Shown piece by piece: positions 17,964 through 27,050 of a stretch of 64,000 nt of DNA (the first letter of the stretch is position 1; each line of letters starts with the position of its first letter). The position numbers and the translations under genes are program-made. The notes under the pieces are model-generated. The model was not told the DNA's origin and did no database searches. It saw only the letters and a program-made list of their open reading frames with translations. Source of the stretch: Bradyrhizobium sp. CSA112 (lineage in GTDB: Bacteria > Pseudomonadota > Alphaproteobacteria > Rhizobiales > Xanthobacteraceae); contig NZ_JAACFS010000017.1 in assembly GCF_029051645.1 (NCBI RefSeq), positions 62,001-126,000 on the forward strand, written 5' to 3'.

Positions 17964-19427
17964 TCATGGCGACACGAAATGATCGGTGGCCGCGGTGACC
18001 TCGCCCAGCCCGATATCGGTGACGCGGAAATGCACGGGAATGGATTTCGCGGGATTGTTTTCCGCTGGCGCCGTCACCAGAAGCCGCAATTCGGTGGTCG
18101 TGTCTCGCGCCAGGATAATCATCGGCCTGTCCTTCGTTACGGAATCGGCGCCGACGACATGCAGCGTCGCGTTAACCGGGCCATCGATGTCGATCGCGAT
18201 GACGCGATCGAAGCCGCGCTTGTTCAGGAGGCGGACGGTGTAGGCGTTGCGGACCGATCCGTCGGCGAGCTTCACCGCGACCGGATTGCGGTCGTGCAGC
18301 ACGTTGATATCGAGTAGCGATCGGGTCAGCAGGGCATAGAGCATGATCGCACCGACGGCCAGGATCATCGCGGCGTAGGTGATGGTGCGCGGCCGCACGA
18401 TGCGATAGATCGGCGGCTTGCCGGCCTCGCGCCGGTGAATGTTGATGTCATTGTCGTAGCCGATCAAGCGGGTTTCCCGGCCGATCTTGGTCATGACGTT
18501 GTCGCAAGCATCGATGCAGAGGCCGCACTGGATGCAGTCGAGTTGCGATCCATCACGGATATCGATACCGGTCGGACACACGGCGACGCATTGATAGCAA
18601 TCGATGCAATCGCCGACCGGTTCGCCGAGGGCGCGCAGCTCGCTGGCCTTCTTCAGCGACGTACGTGCCTCGCCGCGATCATACTTGTAGGCGACGTTAA
18701 GCGCCCATTCGTCGGTGAGTGCGGCCTGAATGCGTGGCCACGGACACATGTAGACGCAGACCTGCTCGCGCATCCAGCCTGCGAAGACGTAGGTCGTGGC
18801 CGTCAGGATGCCGATCCAGATATAGGCGATCATCGGCGCCTGGAAGGTGATGAGCTGCCACACCAGCGTCGGCGCGTCGTTGAAATAGAGCACCCAGGCG
18901 CCGCCCGTCCACCAGGCGATCATCAGCCAGATCGAATGCTTCAGCATGAGTTCGGCGAAGCGCTCGAGCTTCATCGTGCCCTTGGCGGCATCCTTGCGCA
19001 TGCGCTCGCGACGGTCACCCTCGACCCACCGCTCGACGGCATAGAACAGATCGGTCCAGACCGTCTGCGGGCAGAGATAGCCGCACCAGATGCGGCCACC
19101 GACCGCATTCATCAGGAACAGCGTGAGTGCCGCGACAATCAGCAGGCCGGTGAAGTAATAGACTTCCTGCGGCCACAGCTCGATGAAGAAGAAATAGAAG
19201 CGGCTGTTCGGCAGATCGACCAGCACCGCTTGGTCCGGTGCGCCCAATCCGCGGTTCCAGCGCACGAACGGCAGCAGATAATAGACGCCGAGGCAGAATG
19301 CCATCAGGCCCCATTTGGTGCGACGGAAGGTCCCGGAAACGCTCTGCGGGTAGACCTTCTTCTGGGACACATAAAGCGGCCCATCGTCGTCAAACTGCAG
19401 TTCGGTCGGATTCACGGGCTTGTTCAT
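17964..19427 (-). CDS. ccoG: Cytochrome c oxidase accessory protein CcoG/FixG
   Basis: A 487-residue membrane protein with two 4Fe-4S ferredoxin clusters (CIDCYQCVAVCP and CIQCGLCIDACD) after about five membrane helices, and a C-terminal Ig-like periplasmic domain. CcoG/RdxA is reported to reduce copper during cbb3 assembly. It opens the GHIS half of the cco locus, 98 bp after ccoP. I see no separate FixK box in that gap, so it may depend on readthrough from ccoN. Confidence 0.92.
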   Translation of the reverse strand: MNKPVNPTELQFDDDGPLYVSQKKVYPQSVSGTFRRTKWGLMAFCLGVYYLLPFVRWNRGLGAPDQAVLVDLPNSRFYFFFIELWPQEVYYFTGLLIVAALTLFLMNAVGGRIWCGYLCPQTVWTDLFYAVERWVEGDRRERMRKDAAKGTMKLERFAELMLKHSIWLMIAWWTGGAWVLYFNDAPTLVWQLITFQAPMIAYIWIGILTATTYVFAGWMREQVCVYMCPWPRIQAALTDEWALNVAYKYDRGEARTSLKKASELRALGEPVGDCIDCYQCVAVCPTGIDIRDGSQLDCIQCGLCIDACDNVMTKIGRETRLIGYDNDINIHRREAGKPPIYRIVRPRTITYAAMILAVGAIMLYALLTRSLLDINVLHDRNPVAVKLADGSVRNAYTVRLLNKRGFDRVIAIDIDGPVNATLHVVGADSVTKDRPMIILARDTTTELRLLVTAPAENNPAKSIPVHFRVTDIGLGEVTAATDHFVSP

Positions 19428-19525
19428 CGCTGGGGTTGATCTCGCTTCAGGAGTTCACTGTAGACCCCGCTCCGAGAACGCGTTTGATGCAGCTCAAACA
19501 GGACCGCGACTTGCCCGCCCGGCAG

Positions 19526-20398
19526 CTATTTGCCTCCGCCGAGCGAGTGAACGTAAACCGTCAGAGCCTTGATCGTGGAAGGATCGAGGCGACCAACCCA
19601 GGCGGGCATGACGCCAGCGCGGCCGTTGCTGATCGTCTCGACCAGCGTCACCTCATCTGAGCCGTAGAGCCAGATCTTGTCGGTGAGATCAGGCGCGCCG
19701 AGCTCCTGATTCCCCTTACCATTGTCGCCATGGCACGAGGTGCAGTTGTCCGCGAAGATCTTCGCGCCGGCAGATGCGTCGTACCCGGGGCTCGTCGGCA
19801 GGCCCGACAGGGAGCGGACGTAATTGGCGACGGTCACAATCTGATCTTTCTTGAGGACTCCTTCCTTGCCGAAGGCCAGCATGGCGCTCTCGTGGGCCTT
19901 CGGATGACCCGAGCGGGCGCCAAACTGGATCGTCTGCATGATCTGATCGAGGCTGCCGCCCCACAGCCATTCGTCGTCGTTGAGATTGGGATAACCTTTG
20001 GCGCCGGCGCCGCCGGTGCCGTGGCATGGTGCGCAGTTGTCGCCAAACACCGTCTTGCCGCTGGCGCGGGCCAGCGCGAGCAAGGCTGGATCCTTTGCGA
20101 TCTCTGCCAGCGGCGCCGCACCGAGCGCTACCATCTTGTCGCCGCGAACCTTTTGCAAGTTGGCGAGTTCGGTGGCGACCTCCGCACGGGTCGAGTAATT
20201 CCAAATCCCGGTCGTATGGCTCCACAGCAATGGCCACGCCGGATACACAATCCAGTAGCCGATCGCCCAGAGAATGGTCGCGTAGAAGGTGATCACCCAC
20301 CAGCGCGGCAGCGGCGTGTTGAGCTCCTTGATGCTATCCCACTCGTGACCCGTGGTCGACCTACCGGAAACGCGATCGATATCGCTGTGTTCAGTCAT
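19526..20398 (-). CDS. ccoP: cbb3 oxidase subunit III, diheme cytochrome CcoP
   Basis: A 290-residue membrane-anchored diheme cytochrome c that passes electrons to CcoO and CcoN. There is one N-terminal membrane helix (about 33-55), then CAPCH and CTSCH heme motifs in tandem domains. The true start is MTEHSD at 20398, 7 bp after the ccoQ stop; the longer frame runs into ccoQ. Confidence 0.93.
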   Translation of the reverse strand: MTEHSDIDRVSGRSTTGHEWDSIKELNTPLPRWWVITFYATILWAIGYWIVYPAWPLLWSHTTGIWNYSTRAEVATELANLQKVRGDKMVALGAAPLAEIAKDPALLALARASGKTVFGDNCAPCHGTGGAGAKGYPNLNDDEWLWGGSLDQIMQTIQFGARSGHPKAHESAMLAFGKEGVLKKDQIVTVANYVRSLSGLPTSPGYDASAGAKIFADNCTSCHGDNGKGNQELGAPDLTDKIWLYGSDEVTLVETISNGRAGVMPAWVGRLDPSTIKALTVYVHSLGGGK

Positions 20399-20405
20399 GA
20401 TCGCG

Positions 20406-20570
20406 TCACTCCTCGCGCAAAGGCATTTTTGCCGCTTCATCGAAGGCAGCTTTGTTGCGCGGCCAAAGGGCGTAGGTCACGATGGCGATAAAGATTCCGA
20501 CGAAGACCGGCGTCCAGAACGACGTGACGAAGTCCGATGCGATATTGTGGACAGTGAGAATTGCTTTCAT
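20406..20570 (-). CDS. ccoQ: cbb3 oxidase subunit IV CcoQ
   Basis: A 54-residue single-helix protein with the sequence plan of CcoQ: a short N-terminus, one membrane segment (WTPVFVGIFIAIVTYALWP) and a charged tail rich in Lys, Ala and Glu. It stabilises the core complex. Its place between ccoO and ccoP, with gaps of 12 and 7 bp, confirms the assignment. Confidence 0.88.
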   Translation of the reverse strand: MKAILTVHNIASDFVTSFWTPVFVGIFIAIVTYALWPRNKAAFDEAAKMPLREE

Positions 20571-20582
20571 CGTTCTGCCTTC

Positions 20583-21317
20583 TCAGCGAAGATTTGCTTT
20601 TTCGTTGTAAAGTTTGAAGTCGACCAGCGTCCCGAGCATCTGCAGATACGCGACAAGCGCATCCATTTCCGTCGGTGCCCCCGGCTTGCCGTCAAAGTTG
20701 CGCGCAGAAGCCTTCGGATAACGTTTGGTGAACGCATCCACGCCGGCATTCTCGGGATCGGCCTGTGCCTTGAGATCGGCGACGGCGTTGGCAACCTGTT
20801 CGTCCGTATAGGGTACACCGACGCTGCGGTTGGTCCGCAGATGGGCCGCGAGGCCTGCCTCATCGACTTCGGTCCGCGACAGGAAGGCATAACCGGGCAT
20901 GACCGATTGCGGCACGATCGCGCGTGGATTGGCCAGATGCGTCACATGCCATTCATCGGAGTATTTGCCGCCGACGCGGGCGAGATCGGGACCGGTACGT
21001 TTGGATCCCCACTGGAATGGATGGTCGTACATGCTCTCGGCCGCGAGCGAGTAATGGCCGTACCGCTCGACTTCGTCCCGCAGCGGCCGGACCATCTGCG
21101 AGTGGCAGAGATAGCAGCCCTCGCGAACGTAGACGTTGCGGCCGGCGAGCTCGAGCGGCGTGTACGGCCTGACGCCGTCGACCTTCTCGATCGTGCTCTT
21201 GAGATAGAACAGCGGGGTGATCTCGACGAGACCGCCGATGGCGATCACGACGAGAATTCCCGCGACCAGGACGATCGAGTTCTTTTCGACAATTTGGTGC
21301 CGTGTCCAGAAAGACAT
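20583..21317 (-). CDS. ccoO: cbb3 oxidase subunit II, monoheme cytochrome CcoO
   Basis: A 244-residue membrane-anchored monoheme cytochrome c. It has an N-terminal helix (about 14-33), the heme motif in REGCYLCHSQMVRPL and an axial Met in QSVMPGYAFL. Length and motifs match CcoO/FixO. It starts 11 bp after the ccoN stop. Confidence 0.94.
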   Translation of the reverse strand: MSFWTRHQIVEKNSIVLVAGILVVIAIGGLVEITPLFYLKSTIEKVDGVRPYTPLELAGRNVYVREGCYLCHSQMVRPLRDEVERYGHYSLAAESMYDHPFQWGSKRTGPDLARVGGKYSDEWHVTHLANPRAIVPQSVMPGYAFLSRTEVDEAGLAAHLRTNRSVGVPYTDEQVANAVADLKAQADPENAGVDAFTKRYPKASARNFDGKPGAPTEMDALVAYLQMLGTLVDFKLYNEKANLR

Positions 21318-21328
21318 TTAAGCGTTCC

Positions 21329-22978
21329 TCATTCCGCCGGCTGAAGAGCGACGGGCGACTGCACTTCCGCCTCGCCCAAGCGCACCGTCATCCAGAGATT
21401 GTAGGCCATGATCAGCGACCCAATCAGGAACAGCGCTCCGCCCGCGGCGCGGATGATGTAGAAGGGATGCATGGCCTCCACGGTTTCGATGAAGGAATAT
21501 TCGAGGAAGCCGAGCGAGGTGTAGGCGCGCCACATCAGGCCCTGCAGGATTCCCGACACCCACATCGCCGAGATGTAGAGCACGATCCCGATGGTCGCGA
21601 TCCAGAAGTGCCAGTTGACCAGCTTCAGGCTGTAAAGACCCTTGCGATCCCACAACCAGGGGACCAGGCAGTACAGCGCGCCGAACGAAACGAAACCGAC
21701 CCAGCCCAAAGCACCTGCATGAACGTGGCCGATCGTCCAGTCGGTGTAGTGGCTGAGTGAGTTCACCACCTTGATCGACATCAGCGGGCCTTCGAACGTG
21801 GCCATGCCGTAGAAGGCGACCGACACAACGAGCATCCGGAGCACCGGATCGGTGCGTAGCTTGTCCCAAGCACCGGACAGCGTCATCAATCCGTTGATCA
21901 TGCCGCCCCAGGAAGGCATCCACAGCATGATGGAAAACGTCATGCCGAGTGTCTGCGCCCAATCCGGCAGCGCGGTGTAGTGGAGATGATGCGGACCGGC
22001 CCAGATGTAGAGAAAGATAATCGCCCAGAAATGGATGATCGACAGCCGGTACGAATAGACGGGTCGCTCCGCACGCTTGGGAATGAAGTAGTACATGATG
22101 GCGAGGAAGCCGGCGGTCAGGAAGAAGCCGACCGCGTTATGCCCGTACCACCACTGGAACATGGCGTCCTGGACGCCGCCCCATGCGATGTAGGACTTCG
22201 AGCCGAACACCGACACGGGTAGTGCCGGATTGTTGCCGAGATGAAGCACGGCGATAGTGACGATGAAGGCCAGATAGAACCAGTTGGCGACGAAGATATG
22301 CGGCTCTTTGCGCTTGATAATGGTCACCAGGAAAACCAGCAGATAGACCACCCAGACGATGGTCAACCACAGATCCGCGTACCACTCCGGCTCGGCATAT
22401 TCCTTGGATTGAGTCACGCCGAGCAGATAGCCGGTGCCCGCGATCAGGATAAAGACATTGTAACCGATGACAACGAACCAGGGCGCGAGATCGCCGGCCA
22501 GGCGAGTGCGGCATGTCTTCTGTACGACGTAGAACGAGGTCGCGATCAGCACGTTGCCGCCGAAGGCAAAGATCACCGCTGACGTATGCAGCGGTCGCAG
22601 CCGGCCAAAGCTGGTCCATTGCAGGTCGAAATTCAGCGCGGGCCAGGCAAGCTGCGCGGCGATCAACAGTCCGACCGCAAATCCGGCGATGCCCCAGAAT
22701 ACCGACATCGCCGCCGAGAATTTGATCGGGCCCATATTGTAATTGGGCCGACCGTTGATTTCCCGCGCTGGTAGGGATGCTGGGCGGTCGAAATACCGAT
22801 TCACAATCGCAAAGACCGCCCACAGGCTGGCAGCGGAGGCCAGCGACGCATGGAAGGCAAAGGCCGTATCCAACGCCTTGGCCGCCGCGAACAGGCACAG
22901 CAGCGCGGATATTGAGAAGACCAGCATCAGACCGGCTTCGCCGTGTGTCATCGATTTCGAGGTATTTGATTCGCTCAT
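21329..22978 (-). CDS. ccoN: cbb3 oxidase catalytic subunit I CcoN
   Basis: A 549-residue heme-copper oxidase subunit that reduces oxygen with high affinity. The six-His set is spread over about twelve helices, including WWYGHNAVGFFLTAG and GPHHLHYTALPDW around CuB, and THWTIGHVHAGALG-like sequence (HYTDWTIGHVHAGAL) near the low-spin heme. The start MSESNTSKSMTHGE resembles Bradyrhizobium FixN. The FixK box at 23037-23050 also favours 22978 over the in-frame ATG at 23011. First gene of the eight-gene cco locus. Confidence 0.95.
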   Translation of the reverse strand: MSESNTSKSMTHGEAGLMLVFSISALLCLFAAAKALDTAFAFHASLASAASLWAVFAIVNRYFDRPASLPAREINGRPNYNMGPIKFSAAMSVFWGIAGFAVGLLIAAQLAWPALNFDLQWTSFGRLRPLHTSAVIFAFGGNVLIATSFYVVQKTCRTRLAGDLAPWFVVIGYNVFILIAGTGYLLGVTQSKEYAEPEWYADLWLTIVWVVYLLVFLVTIIKRKEPHIFVANWFYLAFIVTIAVLHLGNNPALPVSVFGSKSYIAWGGVQDAMFQWWYGHNAVGFFLTAGFLAIMYYFIPKRAERPVYSYRLSIIHFWAIIFLYIWAGPHHLHYTALPDWAQTLGMTFSIMLWMPSWGGMINGLMTLSGAWDKLRTDPVLRMLVVSVAFYGMATFEGPLMSIKVVNSLSHYTDWTIGHVHAGALGWVGFVSFGALYCLVPWLWDRKGLYSLKLVNWHFWIATIGIVLYISAMWVSGILQGLMWRAYTSLGFLEYSFIETVEAMHPFYIIRAAGGALFLIGSLIMAYNLWMTVRLGEAEVQSPVALQPAE

Positions 22979-23036
22979 GCTCGGCTTCTTTTCTGGAGGT
23001 GCCACTGCCATGGATCACGGTTTGACCTTGGTCCGC

Positions 23037-23050
23037 TTGATCGAGGTCAA
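23037..23050. promoter_or_regulatory. FixK2/FNR box (exact) before ccoN
   Basis: TTGATCGAGGTCAA is centred 66 bp before the ccoN start and is the expected FixK2 site for fixNOQP-type operons. Confidence 0.88.
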
Positions 23051-23076
23051 AGTCGAGGACCCGACGAGAGGCGTTT

Positions 23077-23526
23077 TCAACAGCAAGACGGGCCAATCGG
23101 CGCCAACTCTTGTCCGCTGGTCTCCAAGTTCTCGTGCTTGAGCGCTTGCAGAGTATGCGTGTTCGGGCAGTAATCGTCCCGGCTTGCCTGCGAGGCGCCC
23201 TGCTTGAACTCGTTGGCGCACCTTCTTGTCGACGTGCAGTTTCCGCAAACCCGCTGCAGATCCCGAAGCACTTCAGGATGGCGGTCTCTCAACCCAGTCG
23301 CCGAGAGGCCACACTCCTCGAGGCGCTGGTTCAAAAGGTCGGCCGAGGAGTCATCCTTTCTCGACAGCGCATGAAGCTCGGATACCGAAAGATTCAGATC
23401 CCTCGCGATCTGCTCGAATTCCTTGTCATCAAGACAAGGTTCGCTGGTGCCAACGAATTTGGATGCGATGGCTTTTACCCACCTGATCATCCGCGGTGCT
23501 CTCTCCACGCTTTTAGAAACGGTCAT
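23077..23526 (-). CDS. DUF6455 family protein
   Basis: A 149-residue soluble protein with a helical N-terminal half (DDKEFEQIARDLNLSVSELH) and Cys-containing CGNCTSTRRC in the second half, plus a late Cys. The layout fits the DUF6455 family, often found near microaerobic genes; the Cys set may bind metal. Function is unknown. GAGGT precedes the ATG at 23526, and its own exact FixK box lies at 23582-23595. It reads toward ccoN, with the ccoN box just past its stop. Confidence 0.7.
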   Translation of the reverse strand: MTVSKSVERAPRMIRWVKAIASKFVGTSEPCLDDKEFEQIARDLNLSVSELHALSRKDDSSADLLNQRLEECGLSATGLRDRHPEVLRDLQRVCGNCTSTRRCANEFKQGASQASRDDYCPNTHTLQALKHENLETSGQELAPIGPSCC

Positions 23527-23581
23527 TGGAATACCTCGCTATTTGGGCATCCCATCAAAGCGAATACCGATCATCTCGGCG

Positions 23582-23595
23582 TTGACCTGGATCAA
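23582..23595. promoter_or_regulatory. FixK2/FNR box (exact)
   Basis: TTGACCTGGATCAA is centred 62 bp before the ATG of the DUF6455 gene at 23526. Confidence 0.75.
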
Positions 23596-23725
23596 AAATG
23601 GGAGCGTTCGATACACAGCCTTGCTGAATCGCGCCGGCGGTCGGATGGGACGTAGAGCGCGGTACCTGCAATCGGTCGTAACGGCGGATGACACCGTTCA
23701 CACAGCACCTTCTTCGTGTAGATGA

Positions 23726-23884
23726 TCACGCCGGGGAAATGGCCGGTCTCAGAACGCCCGGCGCCTGGCGCTGGACTGCTGGGCCCTTGGGACGAGTCTG
23801 CATGTCACCCCAGAACAGCACCGCGCCAAATACCACGAACATCGCGACGACGCAGACGACAACAATCAACGAATCGACTGGCAT
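23726..23884 (-). CDS. Small single-helix membrane protein, hypothetical
   Basis: A 52-residue protein with one membrane helix (about 5-26, LIVVVCVVAMFVVFGAVLFW) and a basic, Pro-rich tail. On the coding strand AGGAGGT sits 8 bases before the ATG, and an exact FixK box is centred 61 bp upstream, so it is almost certainly expressed. Size and context resemble accessory subunits of terminal oxidases, but there is no sequence match to CcoQ. Function unknown. Confidence 0.65.
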   Translation of the reverse strand: MPVDSLIVVVCVVAMFVVFGAVLFWGDMQTRPKGPAVQRQAPGVLRPAISPA

Positions 23885-23938
23885 TGGTGCTGACCTCCTG
23901 TGAGGGAGGAAGCATGCCCGCGCGCCTTCATTCGGGCT

Positions 23939-23952
23939 TTGATTTGAGTCAA
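23939..23952. promoter_or_regulatory. FixK2/FNR box (exact)
   Basis: TTGATTTGAGTCAA lies in the 95-bp gap between the fnr-like gene and the small membrane protein gene, at the right distance to drive the latter. Confidence 0.75.
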
Positions 23953-23978
23953 TTTTGATCGCGGTAGCGCCGGAATTT

Positions 23979-24734
23979 TCAAGCTGCGGCCATCGCCGTG
24001 GCCCGGGTTGCGTCCAGCAGACGGACGCCGCCGGCGACGATGACGAGCATCTTTTCGCGCTCGAACCGCGTCAGCGTTCGGCTGACGGTTTCAATCGTCA
24101 GCCCCAGATGATCCGCGATATCCTGGCGGCTCATGGGCAGCGCGATGGTCTGCCGTTCGTCGCCGATATGGGCCAGACGTTCCCGCCAGCCGACGAGAAA
24201 GGACGCGATTTTCTCCTCCGCGGTGCGCCGACCCAATAGCAGCATCTGCTCTTGAGCCAGCATGAGTTCACGGGCCGCGAACTCGTTGATTCGGAGCAGA
24301 AAGTGTGGCCGCTGCGCGATGAAGTGCGTGAACGCTTCCCTGGAGAGGCGGCACACCGACACGGAACCAATCGCATCCGCCGAATAGCCGTAGCGATCGG
24401 ACGGCGCTGTGCCGAGAAAATCGCCCGGCAGCGCAAAGCCGATGATCTGACGCCGTCCGTCCGGCAACAATTTATACAGGCGCGCGATGCCCGCAGTGAG
24501 ATTGTGGACAGAATGAGCGATCTGCCCTGCGGTGAAGAGCGCCTCGTTAGAGGTGACGTGAATGTGGCGAGCGATCCGCTCGAACTCCGCGAGATCGGCC
24601 TGATCGAGCGCGCCGCAGATGCTCAGCGACCGAACGTTACAGGCCGAGCAGCGGCCGAAATTTGCGCGGTTTGGATTCGGAGAGATGGTTCGTATCATTG
24701 CCACTGCCCGTTCGAGCGCCAGATCGACCGCCAT
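23979..24734 (-). CDS. FNR-type oxygen-sensing regulator (FnrN/AadR class)
   Basis: A 251-residue Crp/Fnr activator. C29, C32 and C40 near the N-terminus (CSACNVRSLSIC) plus C128 give the four ligands of an oxygen-labile 4Fe-4S cluster. A cNMP-like barrel, dimer helix and HTH (SRQDIADHLGLTIETVSRTL) follow. The recognition helix ExxSR should read TTGA half-sites, the same box found all over this window. An exact box lies 75 bp upstream, implying autoregulation or FixK2 control. Confidence 0.9.
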   Translation of the reverse strand: MAVDLALERAVAMIRTISPNPNRANFGRCSACNVRSLSICGALDQADLAEFERIARHIHVTSNEALFTAGQIAHSVHNLTAGIARLYKLLPDGRRQIIGFALPGDFLGTAPSDRYGYSADAIGSVSVCRLSREAFTHFIAQRPHFLLRINEFAARELMLAQEQMLLLGRRTAEEKIASFLVGWRERLAHIGDERQTIALPMSRQDIADHLGLTIETVSRTLTRFEREKMLVIVAGGVRLLDATRATAMAAA

Positions 24735-24808
24735 ATCTCCCGGTCATGGCAGGCTGCTCAAAGGCCATCGGAGATATAATTCATTCTAGCGGATCCAGCA
24801 CCAGCTGA

Positions 24809-24822
24809 TTGATCCAGATCAA
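24809..24822. promoter_or_regulatory. FixK2/FNR box (exact), divergent promoter
   Basis: TTGATCCAGATCAA lies between the divergent fnr-like gene (81 bp from box centre to ATG) and the cytochrome c gene at 24900 (84 bp). It can serve both directions. Confidence 0.8.
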
Positions 24823-24899
24823 ATTCGCCGCCGATTAAATCTTCCATTGTGAGATTCCGGGTTGGGAGAAACGGCGGCTTCCATGGAGTTTATGCTGCA

Positions 24900-25217
24900 A
24901 TGATTGGACGTATTTTGGTGCCGCTGGCGCTTACGCTCATCACCTTGACGCCGGTAGCGGCGGCTTCGCCTCAAGAGCAGCGCGGCAAAACCTTCGCGCT
25001 GAACAATTGCGCGAAGTGTCATTCGGTCGACAAGGTTTCGCCGAGCCCGCTCAAGATCGCGCCGCCGTTACGGACGCTGCACAAGCGGTACCCGATTGAG
25101 ACCCTTGCAGAGGCCTTGGCTGAGGGCATCTCGACCGGCCATCCGACCATGCCGGCGTTCCAGCTCGAGCCCGATCAGATTGGCGACCTGCTGGCCTATC
25201 TGAAGACCCTCGAATAA
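24900..25217 (+). CDS. Small periplasmic cytochrome c
   Basis: A 105-residue class I cytochrome c with a signal peptide (about 1-22), the heme motif CAKCH and an axial Met in HPTMPAFQLEP. The closing LLAYLKTLE helix is typical of the family. It probably shuttles electrons in the periplasm, perhaps to the cbb3 oxidase. The ATG at 24900 follows the FixK box at class II spacing; the frame extends to 24849 but lacks the signal-peptide fit. Confidence 0.85.
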   Translation: MIGRILVPLALTLITLTPVAAASPQEQRGKTFALNNCAKCHSVDKVSPSPLKIAPPLRTLHKRYPIETLAEALAEGISTGHPTMPAFQLEPDQIGDLLAYLKTLE

Positions 25218-25495
25218 ACGAACCTGAGCCAAGCAGGCGTGGGCTCGTCATCGCCGTCAGCACTTTCAGCTGCGTCCACAACTGCAATCCTGACAGACAA
25301 ATCCAGCCACTTACGATGAATCAAACACGCATCCCGACGGGGACGTTAGATTGCGTATCGAAAAGGAGAGCTTCTTGGCATAAGGATGCTCTGCTGACTC
25401 GATGATCATCTGCATCAGGTCCAGCCGCCCCCTGCCCTTGAGATCGAATCTTAAATGGCAAAGGCCAGTTAGCTGCAGCCGCGATTGATGGCAGC
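25218..25495. other. Intergenic stretch, possible minus-strand remnant
   Basis: No intact gene is visible. On the minus strand a frame ending near 25311 reads LDLMQMIIESAEHPYAKKLS, which looks protein-like, but it lacks a start and family and may be the eroded end of a lost gene. Confidence 0.25.
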
Positions 25496-25921
25496 CTACC
25501 CGCGCGCACAGCTGGCCAGCGCACGCATGATGTCTGCGCGTGCGATGATTCCCACCAGCCGCTGTTCGGCATCCAACACCGGGATGCTCTTCATCCGGTG
25601 GTCCACCATCAGCTGCAATACCCGGGCCAGCTTCGTTTCCGGGTCTACATAGATGAATTCTGGCGTCATGACGTCGGCGACCATTCGGGACAACAAGTCG
25701 TCGTAGGCTGGAACCATGCGCCCGGGGTTGAACGCAAAGCACTTCAGAAAGTCGAATTGGCTTACGATTCCGACGACGTCGTCGCCATCGCGGACCGGGT
25801 AACAGTTGAAATTGTCGGCGTCGAACATTCGCTGCAGTTCGCGCATGGTGGTCTCGCGCGCGACCGTCTTGACTATGCGCGTCATGTATTGCCCGGCGGA
25901 GGCTTCGAGAAATCTATGCAT
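25496..25921 (-). CDS. Two-CBS-domain protein
   Basis: A 141-residue protein made of a CBS pair (first domain about 12-60, second about 80-135, with VMTPEFIYVDPETKL). Such lone CBS proteins sense adenine nucleotides and regulate partners; the partner here is unknown. It lies 27 bp after the Usp gene and is likely co-transcribed with it. Confidence 0.85.
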   Translation of the reverse strand: MHRFLEASAGQYMTRIVKTVARETTMRELQRMFDADNFNCYPVRDGDDVVGIVSQFDFLKCFAFNPGRMVPAYDDLLSRMVADVMTPEFIYVDPETKLARVLQLMVDHRMKSIPVLDAEQRLVGIIARADIMRALASCARG

Positions 25922-25948
25922 GGCGGCTCCTCGTCATCGTCAAGTTTC

Positions 25949-26776
25949 TTAACGAGACAGAAACGCGCAACGGCGCGGTTCAGTTGCAAGGTGGTGCGTC
26001 ACGCCACTGAGCACCCATTCGCGGAAGCGCGAGTGGCCATAGGCGCCGGCAATGACGGCTCCGGCGCCGACATTGGCAGCGATATTCTCGAGTTGTTCGT
26101 TGACACCGCCGGCCCGTTCGGGAACGGTTGTGTGGGCCGCGATCCCATGGCTGCGCAGCCACGCTGCAACGTCAGCAACCCGCGACACCGCATCGGCGCG
26201 ATGGGTGTCCGGTTCGGGAATTTCCGCAATCGTGACCTCTTTTGCTGCGGCCAGGATCGGCAGCGCGTCGAAAACGGCCCGGCGCGCTTCACGCACGTCC
26301 TTCCAGGCGACCAGCACGCTTCTCAGATCCAGCCACTGCACGGCGGGCGGCACGACTATGAGCGGACGGCCGGCCCGCATCACCAAATCGCTCGGATCCG
26401 GAGCCGCGCTGGGATCGACCATGGTTTCCGCTCGCGCGCCGACCACGATGATATCGGCGGCTCTCGCCTGCTGCAGCATGTACGGCACCGGCAGCGCGCG
26501 GGCGGAACGCCACTCCACCGACGCCACCCGCTTCTCGACGGCAGCGCGAAACTCCGCCTCGAGCTCCGATAATCGTTTTTGGATTGCCGTTGCCTCCTCG
26601 TCGAGCGGCTTTTGCGCAAAGTCGCCTTCGGCGAAATACATCGGTGGCCTGAGGTCCGATGCGGCCACGCCGACAACGCGCGCCCCGAATCGTTCGGCGA
26701 TATCTCCGGCCACCCTGAGGCAGGCATCGTTGGGGCGGTCCAACGCCAGACCGACCATGACAGTTTTGTAGTCCAT
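25949..26776 (-). CDS. Tandem universal stress protein (UspA family)
   Basis: A 275-residue protein of two Usp domains. The first begins MDYKTVMVGLAL; the second carries the nucleotide-site pattern GAYGHSRFREWVLSGVTHHL (G2xG9-type). These proteins accumulate under oxygen limitation and stress in related bacteria. GGAGCAGGT precedes ATG 26776, and the longer frame from 26824 lacks a good site. A one-mismatch FixK box lies 90 bp upstream. Confidence 0.87.
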   Translation of the reverse strand: MDYKTVMVGLALDRPNDACLRVAGDIAERFGARVVGVAASDLRPPMYFAEGDFAQKPLDEEATAIQKRLSELEAEFRAAVEKRVASVEWRSARALPVPYMLQQARAADIIVVGARAETMVDPSAAPDPSDLVMRAGRPLIVVPPAVQWLDLRSVLVAWKDVREARRAVFDALPILAAAKEVTIAEIPEPDTHRADAVSRVADVAAWLRSHGIAAHTTVPERAGGVNEQLENIAANVGAGAVIAGAYGHSRFREWVLSGVTHHLATEPRRCAFLSR

Positions 26777-26859
26777 TACCTGCTCCACGCCTTGGGGCGG
26801 AATGCTGTATGAGCTTCCTGCCACGAAGCTGCATCCTAAAGGCCGGCTGCGGATCGAAA

Positions 26860-26873
26860 CTGACCTAGATCAA
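26860..26873. promoter_or_regulatory. FixK2/FNR-like box (one mismatch)
   Basis: CTGACCTAGATCAA differs from the exact box only in the first base. It lies between the Usp gene (90 bp from centre) and fixL (184 bp), so the Usp-CBS pair is its more likely target. Confidence 0.5.
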
Positions 26874-27050
26874 GAACCTTCGGGTCTAACAGACGCTTTA
26901 CCGGCGACGCGCTCGACCCTGCGCAATCCGCGCAAATATCCTTTCTATTTCAATGAGATAGATGCTAGTAATAATTTCGTCGCGCTTACTTTTCACCGGC
27001 TCGATTGGATGCGATATCTGGCGCGCAAAGAAGCCTCTCGAAAGCGAAGC

